Notes: a model not told the origin generated them from the letters alone. 64,000 nucleotides of DNA from Acidithiobacillus ferridurans (GCF_003966655.1 NZ_AP018795.1:1020001-1084000); one strand, 5' to 3'. Counted from the stretch's first letter, positions 12,682 to 21,889 are shown. Numbers and translations are program-made.

Positions 12682-12710
12682 TTGCAGTTTCCACGGCGCC
12701 CCTTTACACT
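12682..12710 (+). promoter_or_regulatory. Predicted sigma-70 promoter of mfd
   Basis: TTGCAG (12682-12687), a 17-base spacer and TACACT (12705-12710) lie about 38 bases before the mfd start, in the divergent ispD-mfd gap. Confidence 0.4.
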
Positions 12711-12747
12711 AGGGGTCTTCAGAGTCCCCACATAAGATCAGATATTC

Positions 12748-15700
12748 TTGGATCGAAGTCTTTCTCTCGGCACCCCGCCGCGCGCCGGGGCGGCACGCGT
12801 ATTTAGTCAAATTTACGGTGCTGCGGATAGCTGGCTGGCAGCGCAGATGACGCGGCAGTGGCAGCGCCCGCTGCTGGTTCTGCTGCCGAACGCCCGCGAC
12901 GTGGAGGAATGGCAGCGCGAGTGGCGTTTTTTCGCACCGGACTTGCCCGCGCCGCTGGTTTTCCCGGACCGCGAAACCCTTCCCTATGACCGCCTGGCGC
13001 CGCCGGCAGATGCCACGGCCACCCGGCTGGCCACCCTTGCCACTCTGCCGGAATGGCGTGGCGTGTGTCTCGCCCCTCTATCCGCCGTCTTGCAACGCCT
13101 GCCACCGCGCAGTTTCCTCGACCAGCACGCCTTTGTCCTCGCCGTGGGCGACCATCTGAGCCCGGAAGGTTTTCGCCAGCGCCTGATCGACGCCGGCTAT
13201 CGCAATGTCAGTGAGGTTTCGGAGGCTGGCGAATTGGCCTGGCGTGGTGGAATCATCGATCTCTTTCCCAGTGGTAGCCCCCTGCCCTATCGCATCGAGC
13301 TCTTCGATAGAGTCGTGGAAAGCATCCGTGCCTTCGACCCGGAAACCCAGCGTACCCTGCAAAAGGTCGAGCGGGTCTCTCTGCTCCCGGCGCGGGAAGT
13401 GCCGGTGGACGCTGCCGCGCTACAGGAATTTCGCAGCCGCTTCCGCGCCCGGTTCAGCGGTGACCCGCAACGCGCCGAGATATACCGGGCGGCCAGTCGA
13501 GGACAGGCGCCCCAAGGCGCCGAGCATTATCTCCCGCTCTTCTTTACGGAGAGCAGCCACCTGCTGATGCACTTTCCCGTAGACGGCGTCGTCCTTCTCC
13601 CGCCCGGTCTGGAGGCATCCGCCCGGCACGTTCGTCAGGACTGGCAGGAGCGCTACGAGGAACGGCGCCACGATACGGTGTATCCCATACTACCACCTGA
13701 TGAACTGCTCCTACCCCCCGGTGAATGGGAAGATGCCCTGCGCGGTCGGGCGCTGGTATATGGGCAACAGGAGGGCGATGCGGAGCGTCTGCCGACCGCC
13801 CCCCTCCCCGGCCTCCAGGGCAGCCCGGAAGCGCCGCTGGCCTCACTGGATACCTTTCTGCGCCATCTGCCGACCGCGGGCCGGGTCATCCTCGCCGCTG
13901 AATCAGCGGGCCGCCAGGAAGCCCTGTCGGAACGGCTTGGCAAGAGCGGACTGCTCCCCAGCCGGGTGCATGACTGGCCGGAGTTCCTGGCGGGTACGGA
14001 ACGGATCGCCATCACCGTGGCGCCCCTGGAACGCGGCCTGCTCATCAAGGAAAATGGCCTGGTCAGACTGGCGCTGGTCTCCGAGGCGCAAATTTTTGGT
14101 GACCGCGTCTTTGCCCAGCGGCGGAGCGCCAACGCCCGACAGCGCAGCATGGAAGGCCTGGTCCGCGATCTCGGCGAGTTACAGCCGGGTGATGCCGTTA
14201 CCCATGAGGAATACGGCATCGGCCGTTTTCAGGGCATGGCCACGCCCTTTGCCGCCCAGGGAGACATCAATGAATATGTGGTCCTGGAGTATGCCAACGG
14301 CGATCTGGTCTACGTCCCGGCGGACCATCTGGATCGTATCGCCCGCTACGTGGGTAATGGTGCGACGGAACCGGTGCTCTCCCGCCTCGGCAGCAATCAC
14401 TGGGAAAAGTCCAAGGCCAAGGCGCGGCAAAAGGCCATCGATGCCGCCAGCGAACTGCTGGATATCTATGCCCGCCGCGCGGCGCGCACCGGCCGGGCTT
14501 TTCCCGAACCGGATGACGCCTATTGGGAATTCGTGTCCCGCTTTCCCTTTGAGGAAACCCCGGATCAGCAACAAGCCATTGACGCAGTCATTGCCGATAT
14601 GACCAGCCCCCACCCCATGGACCGCCTGGTCTGCGGCGATGTCGGCTTCGGCAAAACCGAGGTGGCGCTCCGTGCGGCCTTTCTGGCCGCGCACAGTGGT
14701 GCGCAGGTGGCCGTACTGGTCCCCACCACCCTGCTCGCCCAGCAGCATTACGAGAATTTCCGGAACCGCTGCGCCGGGCTGCCCCTGCGGGTGGAAGTGC
14801 TCTCCCGTTTCCAGAATACCAAAACGCACAAGCAAGTGCTCACGGCAGTGTCCGTAGGGGAGGTGGATATCCTGATCGGCACTCATCGCCTGCTGCAAAA
14901 GGATGTCGCCTTCCACGATCTGGGGCTGCTGATTCTGGATGAGGAGCATCGCTTCGGGGTGCGCCAGAAGGAGCGGATCAAGGCCCTGCGCTCCGAGGTG
15001 GATATCCTCACCCTGACCGCAACGCCGATCCCCCGCACTCTCAATCTCTCGCTGGCCGGCCTGCGTGACTTATCCATCATCGCCACGCCACCCCAGCGCC
15101 GCCAGCCGGTACGCACCTTTGTGCAAATCTGGGATGATGCGACGGTGATCGAAGCCTGCCAGCGCGAGTTGCATCGCGGTGGTCAGGTATATTTTCTGCA
15201 TAATGAGGTACGCGACATCGAGCGCATGGCGGCCACACTGCGCCGCCTGCTACCGGAAGCGCGCCTGCGCGTGGCCCATGGCCAGATGCCCGAGGGCGAG
15301 CTGGAAGCGGTGATGCTGGATTTTTACCATCAGCGCTTCGACATCCTCCTCTGCACCACCATCATCGAGTCGGGTATCGACAACCCCCATGCCAACACCA
15401 TCCTCATCAACCGCGCCGATAAATTTGGTCTGGCGCAGCTCCATCAGTTGCGCGGCCGGGTTGGTCGTTCCCATCAACGCGCCTACGCCTACCTGTTCAC
15501 CCCCGACCTTCGGGCCATGAGCGACGATGCCCGGCGCCGCCTCGACGCCATCCAGTCCCTGGAAGATCTGGGCGTCGGCTTTGCCCTGGCCAGCCACGAC
15601 CTGGAAATCCGCGGTGCTGGCGAGTTGCTCGGCGAAGAGCAGAGCGGGCACATGGATGAGGTGGGTTTCACCCTCTTCATGGAATGGCTGGACGATGCCG

Positions 15701-16197
15701 TGGCAGCCATACGTGCGGGGCGGGATCCCCGCAGTCTGGAGGAACAACGCGCGAGCGGTCCCGAGATCCATCTCAACACACCGGCGCTCATCCCCGACGA
15801 CTATCTGCCCGACGTGCATTTGCGCCTGCAACTATACAAGCGCCTCAGCGATGTGCGCAGCGACACCGCCATCGGTGAGATCATGGTGGAGATGATCGAC
15901 CGCTTCGGACCCATCCCGGCGCCGACCCGCACCCTGCTCTGTCAGACCCGGTTGCGTCTTGTCGCTACCCAGACCGGCATTGAACAGATCGATGCCGGTC
16001 CCGCCGGTGCCCGCCTGCAATTTGCCGCCGAAAACCAGGTGGCCCCCGACAAAATCATCCGGCTCATCCAGCAACCTCACAGTATCTACCAGCTGGATGG
16101 CGAGCACCGCCTGCGCATCCGCCGCGACCTGCCCGACGGCGAAGCGCGCTGTCAGGAATTGCTGCAACTCATCGACCAACTGAGGATTCAACCATGA
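12748..16197 (+). CDS. mfd: Transcription-repair coupling factor Mfd
   Basis: DNA translocase that removes stalled RNA polymerase and recruits UvrA. It has 1149 residues, as in E. coli. UvrB-like domains occupy the first 300 residues (FPDRETLPYDRLAPP). The RNAP-interacting domain lies near 475-545 (GDAVTHEEYGIGRFQGM). The RecG-like motor has Walker A CGDVGFGKTEVALRAAF near residue 630, DEEHRFGV near 730 and the TRG motif with GRVGRS, followed by D7. The start appears to be TTG: an in-frame stop lies five codons upstream, and no ATG/GTG comes before the conserved N-terminus. No Shine-Dalgarno sequence is obvious. It overlaps serB by ATGA. Confidence 0.96.
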   Translation: MDRSLSLGTPPRAGAARVFSQIYGAADSWLAAQMTRQWQRPLLVLLPNARDVEEWQREWRFFAPDLPAPLVFPDRETLPYDRLAPPADATATRLATLATLPEWRGVCLAPLSAVLQRLPPRSFLDQHAFVLAVGDHLSPEGFRQRLIDAGYRNVSEVSEAGELAWRGGIIDLFPSGSPLPYRIELFDRVVESIRAFDPETQRTLQKVERVSLLPAREVPVDAAALQEFRSRFRARFSGDPQRAEIYRAASRGQAPQGAEHYLPLFFTESSHLLMHFPVDGVVLLPPGLEASARHVRQDWQERYEERRHDTVYPILPPDELLLPPGEWEDALRGRALVYGQQEGDAERLPTAPLPGLQGSPEAPLASLDTFLRHLPTAGRVILAAESAGRQEALSERLGKSGLLPSRVHDWPEFLAGTERIAITVAPLERGLLIKENGLVRLALVSEAQIFGDRVFAQRRSANARQRSMEGLVRDLGELQPGDAVTHEEYGIGRFQGMATPFAAQGDINEYVVLEYANGDLVYVPADHLDRIARYVGNGATEPVLSRLGSNHWEKSKAKARQKAIDAASELLDIYARRAARTGRAFPEPDDAYWEFVSRFPFEETPDQQQAIDAVIADMTSPHPMDRLVCGDVGFGKTEVALRAAFLAAHSGAQVAVLVPTTLLAQQHYENFRNRCAGLPLRVEVLSRFQNTKTHKQVLTAVSVGEVDILIGTHRLLQKDVAFHDLGLLILDEEHRFGVRQKERIKALRSEVDILTLTATPIPRTLNLSLAGLRDLSIIATPPQRRQPVRTFVQIWDDATVIEACQRELHRGGQVYFLHNEVRDIERMAATLRRLLPEARLRVAHGQMPEGELEAVMLDFYHQRFDILLCTTIIESGIDNPHANTILINRADKFGLAQLHQLRGRVGRSHQRAYAYLFTPDLRAMSDDARRRLDAIQSLEDLGVGFALASHDLEIRGAGELLGEEQSGHMDEVGFTLFMEWLDDAVAAIRAGRDPRSLEEQRASGPEIHLNTPALIPDDYLPDVHLRLQLYKRLSDVRSDTAIGEIMVEMIDRFGPIPAPTRTLLCQTRLRLVATQTGIEQIDAGPAGARLQFAAENQVAPDKIIRLIQQPHSIYQLDGEHRLRIRRDLPDGEARCQELLQLIDQLRIQP

Positions 16198-17312
16198 GCA
16201 GTACCCGCCTTGCCATTCTCAGCCCTGCCGCCCGCGGGCCCATGAGTCTGCCGGCCAGTATGGGCCAACTGGTGGCGGAGGTGGAAAGTCACCAGGAGGT
16301 ATGGGGTTGCTGGCTGCAAAGCTGGGATATGCCCGTCACCACCGGTGAAATCGCCCCTTTCCTCGACGAACTCTCGCGCCAGGCCCTGCACCAGGAGCGG
16401 GAGGTGATCTGGGCCCCCATGAGCAGTGCCGATGGCGCTGTACGTCTGGTGCTGCATGGAACGGCGCAGCCCGAGGCGCTGCGCCGCGCACTGACCACCC
16501 TTCACCTGCAAAACTTTATGCCGGGCCGCGTACTCCACTGCCAGGACGACGATCTGGCCCTGATCCTGCACGGTCCCCGCGGCCCTCTGAGCGCCGTGAA
16601 TCATCGCCTCATCGAAGCCCTGGAGGGGATCGCGCTGGATGTTGCGGTTTCTCCGCTGTGGGACAAGGGGCATTTCCGCCTGCTGCTGACCGACATGGAT
16701 TCTACGCTGATCAGCATTGAATGCATTGATGAACTAGCCGAACACCTCGGTCTCAGACGGCAGGTTGCCGCCATCACCGAACGCTCCATGGCGGGCGAGC
16801 TGGATTTCCAGACCTCCCTGCGCGAACGGGTACGCCTCCTGGCGGGCACCCCGGCAAGCAGTATCGACACCATCATCCGCGAACGACTGCGGCTCAGTCC
16901 CGGTGCCCGCGAACTGGTGGCGGCGGCCAAGTCCCAGGGCGTCGAGGTCGGTGTCGTATCCGGGGGCTTCACCCAGTTTACTCGCCACCTGCAGGAAGCA
17001 CTGCACCTCGATTACGCCTTCGCCAACACCCTGGAAATCATCCAAGGGCAAATCACCGGCCAGGTACTCGGAGATATCGTCGATGCCGCCGCCAAAGCCG
17101 ACATCCTCGACCTGCTGGCCATCGGTCTGGGCACCGACGCCGGTCATTGCATCGCCCTCGGAGATGGCGCCAACGATCTGCCCATGATCCGCAAAGCCGG
17201 CATAGGCATTGCCTACCACGCCAAAGCGGTCGTCCGCGCCCAGGCGGATTTTCAGATTCGCTACGGCGGTCTCGATACCGCCGCCGCCTATCTCGGCTGG
17301 AACACAGCCTGA
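16194..17312 (+). CDS. serB: Phosphoserine phosphatase SerB
   Basis: HAD-superfamily enzyme that hydrolyses O-phosphoserine to serine, the last step of serine synthesis. It has 372 residues. The catalytic core begins near residue 166 with DMDSTLISIECIDELA (the DxDST nucleophile motif). GVVSGGFTQFT (motif II) and GDGANDLPMIRKAG (motif III) follow. The N-terminal 160 residues are a regulatory region, probably ACT-like as in other long SerB proteins, though I see no strong motif there. Start and stop overlap (ATGA) couples it to mfd. Confidence 0.95.
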   Translation: MSSTRLAILSPAARGPMSLPASMGQLVAEVESHQEVWGCWLQSWDMPVTTGEIAPFLDELSRQALHQEREVIWAPMSSADGAVRLVLHGTAQPEALRRALTTLHLQNFMPGRVLHCQDDDLALILHGPRGPLSAVNHRLIEALEGIALDVAVSPLWDKGHFRLLLTDMDSTLISIECIDELAEHLGLRRQVAAITERSMAGELDFQTSLRERVRLLAGTPASSIDTIIRERLRLSPGARELVAAAKSQGVEVGVVSGGFTQFTRHLQEALHLDYAFANTLEIIQGQITGQVLGDIVDAAAKADILDLLAIGLGTDAGHCIALGDGANDLPMIRKAGIGIAYHAKAVVRAQADFQIRYGGLDTAAAYLGWNTA

Positions 17313-17341
17313 ACCTCGCACTTCGGCCAACATTGTAATAC

Positions 17342-17370
17342 TTGATATTGTTTTAGACTTATTCTATTAT
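17342..17370 (+). promoter_or_regulatory. Predicted strong sigma-70 promoter of the peroxiredoxin-gor pair
   Basis: TTGATA (17342-17347), a 17-base spacer and TATTAT (17365-17370) in an unusually AT-rich patch. The predicted transcript start is about 70 bases before the peroxiredoxin ATG. Confidence 0.6.
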
Positions 17371-17447
17371 CAGCCCATGTGCAGCACAGAACAATCTGGT
17401 GCACATCGGCAATGGTGCCGCAACTGCAGCGTAAACAGGAGACCGAG

Positions 17448-18191
17448 ATGAAACTGACCAGCATAGAAGGCCAAAGTGTTCCCCAGGTCGTGTTCCGCAC
17501 CCGCGATGATAATCAGTGGCGTGACGTCAGCACCGACGAACTTTTCAAGGGCAAGACCGTGATCGTGTTCTCCCTGCCCGGCGCCTATACCCCCACTTGT
17601 TCCTCTAGCCATCTGCCGCGCTACAATGAACTTGCGCCGAGCTTTCGCGAAAATGGCGTAGATGACATCCTCTGCATGTCGGTGAATGACGCCTTTGTCA
17701 TGGACGCCTGGGCCAAAGAACTGGCTGTCGAAAACATCCACCTGATTCCCGATGGCAATGGCGAATTCACGGAAGGCATGGGCATGCTGGTGGACAAGAG
17801 CGAACTTGGGTTCGGCAAGCGTTCCTGGCGCTACTCCATGCTGGTGAAGAACGGCATCATCGAGAAAATGTTCATCGAACCCGACAAACCGGGTGATCCC
17901 TTCGAGGTCTCTGACGCCGATACCATGCTCCACTACATTAACCCGGAAGCACGCGATCCCGAATTCGTCACCATCTTTGCCCGCGAAGGCTGCCCATATT
18001 GTGCCCGCGCCAAGGCAATGTTGAAGGAGCACGGCATGGCCTTTGAAGAGATCAGGACAGGTATGGGTACCAGAGTCAGCTCGCGGACGATTCGCGCGGT
18101 GAGCGGACGCTCCACCGTGCCGCAGATCTTTATCGGCGGCAAACACATCGGCGGCGCCGACGACCTGGAGAAATATTTCGACGGGAAGTAA
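17448..18191 (+). CDS. Hybrid peroxiredoxin-glutaredoxin (Prx5-Grx)
   Basis: A 247-residue glutathione-dependent peroxidase built from two fused domains. The N-terminal Prx5 domain (about 1-165) has the peroxidatic Cys51 in PGAYTPTCSSSHLP. The C-terminal glutaredoxin domain (about 172-247) has the redox motif CPYC (Cys182, Cys185) and the glutathione-binding STVPQIFIGGKHIGG. In characterised homologues (Haemophilus hybrid Prx5) the fused Grx recycles the Prx with GSH. ATG 17448 has AGGAGACCGAG before it; upstream in-frame codons are not conserved. Glutathione reductase follows 89 bases downstream, probably on the same transcript, supplying reduced glutathione. Confidence 0.95.
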   Translation: MKLTSIEGQSVPQVVFRTRDDNQWRDVSTDELFKGKTVIVFSLPGAYTPTCSSSHLPRYNELAPSFRENGVDDILCMSVNDAFVMDAWAKELAVENIHLIPDGNGEFTEGMGMLVDKSELGFGKRSWRYSMLVKNGIIEKMFIEPDKPGDPFEVSDADTMLHYINPEARDPEFVTIFAREGCPYCARAKAMLKEHGMAFEEIRTGMGTRVSSRTIRAVSGRSTVPQIFIGGKHIGGADDLEKYFDGK

Positions 18192-18196
18192 GGGCA

Positions 18197-18239
18197 CATC
18201 CCTTCGGATGGTCATCTCCAGCAGTATGCCGGGGATGAC
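18197..18239 (+). other. Two tandem hairpins between the peroxiredoxin and gor genes
   Basis: CATCC-CTTC-GGATG (18197-18210) is followed directly by GTCATCTCC / GGGGATGAC (18211-18239, nine pairs with one G-U). No U-run follows, so a processing or stabilising role is more likely than full termination. Confidence 0.4.
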
Positions 18240-18280
18240 GTCCTTCCTGCTTCGTTCAACCCCGAAAAAAGGGAGCTATC

Positions 18281-19630
18281 ATGACCCAATCCTACGATCT
18301 CATCGTCATTGGTGGAGGCAGCGGAGGCATTGCCATGGCCAACCGCGCCGCCCGTTACGGGGCAGTCACCGCGCTGGTCGCCGCCGGTCCATTGGGCGGC
18401 ACCTGTGTGAATGCAGGCTGCGTCCCCAAAAAAATCTACTGGAATGCCGCCCACCTTGCCGGGCAAATGAAGATGGCAGGAGAATATGGCTTCGATACCA
18501 TAGAACCACGGTTCCACTGGGAACACCTGAAGCAGCAGCGTGACGCCTACATCGGGCGGCTCAATGATCGCTATGCCCAAGGCCTGGATGGTAACGGCGT
18601 CTCCCTGATCCGCGGACATGCCCGTTTTTCCGGCGCGCATCGGATCCATGTCGGCGACCACACCCTGGAAGCCGCACACATCCTGATCGCCACGGGGGGG
18701 CATCCGGTCTGGCCCGATATTCCGGGTGCAGAACTGGGCATCACCTCGGACGGATTCTTCGCACTGGAATCGAGGCCCCGCTGTGTTGCCGTGGTGGGCG
18801 CCGGTTATATCGCCGTGGAACTCGCCGGGGTACTCCACGCTCTCGGCAGTGACGTTTCCCTGGTCATGCGCCGCAGGCACTTCCTCAATGATTTCGATCC
18901 GATGCTGCGCGAGAGCTTGATGGATGCCATGCTCCGGCAAGGCATCAGCCTTCTCGCCCAGCGCCAGGTCCGGGAACTGGAAAAACGCGCCGATGGCTTA
19001 TGCCTGCATTTCCACGATGGCGACTGCCTCGGAGGGCTGGATGCCGTCATCTGGGCCATCGGCCGTCGCCCGAACAGCGCCGACCTTGGTCTGGAGTTCG
19101 CAAACATTACTGCCGACCCGCAGGGTTTTATCCCCGTGGATGCCTTCCAGAACACCGATGCACCGGGTGTCTACGCGGTCGGCGATGTCACAGCGGGACC
19201 AGCCCTCACCCCGGTAGCCATCGCCGCCGGACGTCGTCTCGCCGACCGCATCTTCGGCGACCAGGCGGAGCGGCATCTCGACACCCTCGTGGTACCCACG
19301 GTGATCTTCAGTCACCCCCCCATCGCGACGGTCGGCCTCAGTGAGGCTGCCGCCCAGGAGCAATACGGAGAAGAGGCGGTCAAGGTCTACCAGACGACCT
19401 TCACCCCGATGCTCCGCGCTTTTGCGGCAGAACCAGAAAAAACGGCGATGAAGCTGGTCACGGTGGGCCGGGAGGAAAAGGTCGTCGGTCTGCACGCCAT
19501 CGGCGACGGTGTGGATGAAATGCTCCAAGGCTTTGCGGTAGCGCTGCGCATGGGTGCAACGAAACAGGATCTTGACGACACCATTGCCATCCACCCCACC
19601 AGCGCCGAGGAATTCGTCACCATGCGCTGA
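18281..19630 (+). CDS. gor: Glutathione reductase
   Basis: FAD/NADPH disulfide reductase that regenerates GSH from GSSG. It has 449 residues, typical of Gor. The FAD site is [16 protein letters not shown], the redox-active disulfide Cys42/Cys47 is in [13 protein letters not shown], the NAD(P) site is [13 protein letters not shown], the FAD motif is GVYAVGDV, and the C-terminal catalytic block is [12 protein letters not shown]. Arginines after the second Rossmann strand ([11 protein letters not shown]) fit NADPH use. ATG is eight bases after GGGAG. It is downstream of a GSH-dependent hybrid peroxiredoxin with no promoter visible between. Confidence 0.95.
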   Translation: MTQSYDLIVIGGGSGGIAMANRAARYGAVTALVAAGPLGGTCVNAGCVPKKIYWNAAHLAGQMKMAGEYGFDTIEPRFHWEHLKQQRDAYIGRLNDRYAQGLDGNGVSLIRGHARFSGAHRIHVGDHTLEAAHILIATGGHPVWPDIPGAELGITSDGFFALESRPRCVAVVGAGYIAVELAGVLHALGSDVSLVMRRRHFLNDFDPMLRESLMDAMLRQGISLLAQRQVRELEKRADGLCLHFHDGDCLGGLDAVIWAIGRRPNSADLGLEFANITADPQGFIPVDAFQNTDAPGVYAVGDVTAGPALTPVAIAAGRRLADRIFGDQAERHLDTLVVPTVIFSHPPIATVGLSEAAAQEQYGEEAVKVYQTTFTPMLRAFAAEPEKTAMKLVTVGREEKVVGLHAIGDGVDEMLQGFAVALRMGATKQDLDDTIAIHPTSAEEFVTMR

Positions 19631-19652
19631 AGGGCCGGAGCAAAGCCGCAGC

Positions 19653-20465
19653 TTACTTCTTGTTATGCAACTGCCGGAGAGCCTCCGGTCCCACCGCGGT
19701 TCCACAACCGCACTGCGGGCAATCCGCAAGTAGCGGTACGACATTCCCCAGCACTTTTCGCACCTTTTCCATCCCCTCATGCATTACCATGTCGATGGCC
19801 TCCATGGTAATGGGCTCCGCCGACTTGCCCGCCGCCAGATTGACCACCAGCGACAAGGGCGCATAGCACAGGCCGATTTCCCGCGCCAATACCGCTTCTG
19901 GAGCCCCGGTCATCCCCACCACATCGCCACCATCCCTTTCGATCCGGCGGATTTCAGCAATGGTTTCCAGGCGTGGCCCTTGGGTGGCCGCATAAGTGCC
20001 ACCGTCGATAACGACGATATCCGCAGATCCTGCCGCCTGCAGCAGGCGCTCACGCACCGGTTGGCAATAGGGCTCAGAAAAGTCGATATGTACCACCATG
20101 CTCTCGCCACCTTCAAAGAAGGTACTGGGACGCCCACTGGTATAATCGATCAGTTGATCCGGCAGACAGAGAACGCCTGGCCGCATGGCGGCGGTGATAC
20201 CGCCCACCGCCGCCACCGCCACCACATGTGTCACCCCGACATGATGAAGCGCCCAGATGTTGGCGCGATAATTGACCCGGTGCGGAGGAATGGTATGGCC
20301 ATAGCCGTGGCGCGCGATGAAAACGACTTCCTGCCCACCCATTTGACCAAAGGTCAACGGGCCAGATGTCTCCCCAAAGGGCGTACGGATTACCCGGCGG
20401 TGACGAATTTGCAAATTTTTGAGCCCGGTCAGACCACTGCCACCGATAATGCCCGCCACACCCAT
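19653..20465 (-). CDS. S-methyl-5'-thioadenosine/thioinosine phosphorylase family
   Basis: Nucleoside phosphorylase that splits methylthio-nucleosides with phosphate in polyamine by-product salvage. It has 270 residues. Family signatures are IIGGSGLTGL, RHGYGHTIPPHRVNYRANIW, TSGRPSTFFEG and YAATQGPRLETIAEIRR, with GMTGAPEAVLAREIGL. Whether it prefers MTA, methylthioinosine (as the Pseudomonas relative does) or plain purine nucleosides cannot be read from sequence. The ATG shares a base with the hpt stop (TGATG), so the pair is coupled. The C-terminus has CPQCGCGT, three cysteines of unknown role. Confidence 0.87.
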   Translation of the reverse strand: MGVAGIIGGSGLTGLKNLQIRHRRVIRTPFGETSGPLTFGQMGGQEVVFIARHGYGHTIPPHRVNYRANIWALHHVGVTHVVAVAAVGGITAAMRPGVLCLPDQLIDYTSGRPSTFFEGGESMVVHIDFSEPYCQPVRERLLQAAGSADIVVIDGGTYAATQGPRLETIAEIRRIERDGGDVVGMTGAPEAVLAREIGLCYAPLSLVVNLAAGKSAEPITMEAIDMVMHEGMEKVRKVLGNVVPLLADCPQCGCGTAVGPEALRQLHNKK

Positions 20466-21013
20466 CAGCCGTCCTCCGGCAAAACAAAAATACCCGGCGC
20501 ATTCCGCCCCAGGCCGCGGGCATCCAGCCCGTACCCAAACACAAAGCGATCCGGCACTTCCAGCCCCACATAGTCCACCCGCACATCGATCGCGCGGGAA
20601 CGGATTTTCCGCACCATCACCGCCGTATGGATGGCGGCAGCGCCCTCCGCCGCGCAATATTCCTGCAAAGCTTGCAAGGTCACGCCCTCGTCAAGGATAT
20701 CGTCCACCAGCAAAACTACCGCGCCTGCCAGTGGTTCTTTGGGGCGCGTGCGCCACTGCAAGACACCACCACTGGTTTCGGCGCCATAGCGACCGACTTG
20801 CACACAATCGAGCACCAGGGGAAAACGCAGGTGCGGCATCAATTGGCCGACCACCACGACGGCACCCGTCAGCACACAAAGCAATACCACCGGACGATGC
20901 GGCGTCAGATGTTCCATCTCTTCATTAATGGCAACGGCCATCCGCTGGATGGCCGTCTCCACCTCTTCCGCGCTGAACAGATGCTCAGCGGGCCCTAAAT
21001 GGGTAGGTGTCAT
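20465..21013 (-). CDS. hpt: Hypoxanthine-guanine phosphoribosyltransferase-like protein
   Basis: Purine-salvage transferase of the type I PRTase fold, 182 residues. The PRPP-binding loop is clear (VLLVDDILDEGVTLQAL), preceded by VVLLCVLTGAVVVVGQL, the first loop of HGPRTases, and followed by DYVGLEVPDRFVFGYG. ATG 21013 is chosen because upstream in-frame sequence would run into dsrE. It lies between dsrE (seven bases) and the nucleoside phosphorylase (one-base overlap). The phosphorylase would release the base that this enzyme reuses, a coherent salvage pair. Confidence 0.88.
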   Translation of the reverse strand: MTPTHLGPAEHLFSAEEVETAIQRMAVAINEEMEHLTPHRPVVLLCVLTGAVVVVGQLMPHLRFPLVLDCVQVGRYGAETSGGVLQWRTRPKEPLAGAVVLLVDDILDEGVTLQALQEYCAAEGAAAIHTAVMVRKIRSRAIDVRVDYVGLEVPDRFVFGYGLDARGLGRNAPGIFVLPEDG

Positions 21014-21020
21014 AATGGCA

Positions 21021-21398
21021 CTAGTAGGTAAAGGTGACCACGTTGTCATCCATTGCCTGCTCGATGACATAAGCGCCACCGACGATGTCCTGGACTTCGG
21101 GGATCAGGTCTTCCTTGGTGCATTCCCACAACTCAAGGGTCGGGGTGCAGACAAAGAACTTCACGCCTGCCTCATGGGCGTCCTTGATAAAGTCGTAGAC
21201 ACTCTTGGGGCTGCCCGGCATAACAAACATTTTCTCCGCCACACCCTTTTTGGCCAGCTCGCCGGCACGGGCGGTCAGCACAACTTCGACCTCAAAATCC
21301 ATCGCGGCAGCCACCGTCGCCTGGAAAAAGGGCGCGCCCAACTCCTGGGGGTTGGAAGGATCGGTGTTCACCATAACCATCAGCAACTTATCAGCCAT
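21021..21398 (-). CDS. DsrE/DsrF-like family protein
   Basis: A 125-residue single-domain protein of the DsrE-like sulfur-relay fold. The N-terminal strand KLLMVMVNTDPS and the Ala-rich helix (APFFQATVAAAMDFEVEVVL) match the family. Two cysteines, C84 and C93 (CTPTLELWEC), sit at the usual persulfide-carrying position. In sulfur oxidisers such proteins move sulfane sulfur; that role is inferred. The ribosome-binding site AAGGAG is spaced ideally before the ATG, suggesting high translation. It heads a leftward run with hpt and the nucleoside phosphorylase. Confidence 0.8.
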   Translation of the reverse strand: MADKLLMVMVNTDPSNPQELGAPFFQATVAAAMDFEVEVVLTARAGELAKKGVAEKMFVMPGSPKSVYDFIKDAHEAGVKFFVCTPTLELWECTKEDLIPEVQDIVGGAYVIEQAMDDNVVTFTY

Positions 21399-21480
21399 GT
21401 ATATCTCCTTGTGAAATTCAGCCCGCCCATCATAGCCGTCCCGATCCAGCGCCGCGCCATGAAATGATTGATTACACCAT

Positions 21481-21512
21481 AAAAAGTCGTAAGGCCCCGC
21501 CAGGAGTCCTTA
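21481..21512 (-). terminator. Intrinsic terminator after the ytxH-like gene
   Basis: On the minus strand TAAGG-a-CTCC-TGGC-GGGG-CCTTA forms a nine-pair stem with one bulge (21512-21490), followed by CGAC and five T. The stem overlaps the stop codon of the YtxH-like gene. Confidence 0.55.
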
Positions 21513-21866
21513 GTGGTCGATATCCTGCACCTCCACACGGCGCGCCCGGCTGGCCCGGGTCAGGATATCCCGCTCCTCAGCCAGTGCGCGCTTGGCCACC
21601 TGAATGGCTTCCAGCAGATCCTGGCGTCTGGACTCGACCAAATCACCGCCCACATCCATCAGATGTGCAGTTTTCTCCTGGATTTCGTCAATGAGTACGC
21701 CGATGCGTTCTTCCGCCACAGACTCCATATTGCGTAGACGATCACGGCCTTTGTCGACCGCGCGCCGCAATTCCTGGCGCGTCTCTGCGCCGCTGGCCGG
21801 GGCCAGCAGCAGGGCACCAACGGCACCAACCAGCACTCCGATAACAAAGCCTTCCGCGTTCTTCAT
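21510..21866 (-). CDS. YtxH-domain protein
   Basis: A 118-residue small membrane-anchored protein. One N-terminal hydrophobic segment with the family motif (FVIGVLVGAVGALLLAPASG, then AETR) precedes a long charged helix (RRAVDKGRDRLRNMESVAEE) that probably forms a coiled coil. ATG 21866 is preceded by GAGGAG. It is 23 bases after the DUF948-like gene; the two families are often neighbours. The function is not established; envelope or stress association is inferred from related proteins. Confidence 0.8.
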   Translation of the reverse strand: MKNAEGFVIGVLVGAVGALLLAPASGAETRQELRRAVDKGRDRLRNMESVAEERIGVLIDEIQEKTAHLMDVGGDLVESRRQDLLEAIQVAKRALAEERDILTRASRARRVEVQDIDH

Positions 21867-21889
21867 TGTGGTCTCCTCAGTGTTTCCAG

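Noticed and set aside
21399-21413. AAGGAGATATACATG before dsrE, identical to the phage T7 gene 10 ribosome-binding region used in expression vectors
   Set aside because: The flanking sequence is ordinary chromosome and continues into native genes, so this is a chance match to a consensus site rather than vector contamination.
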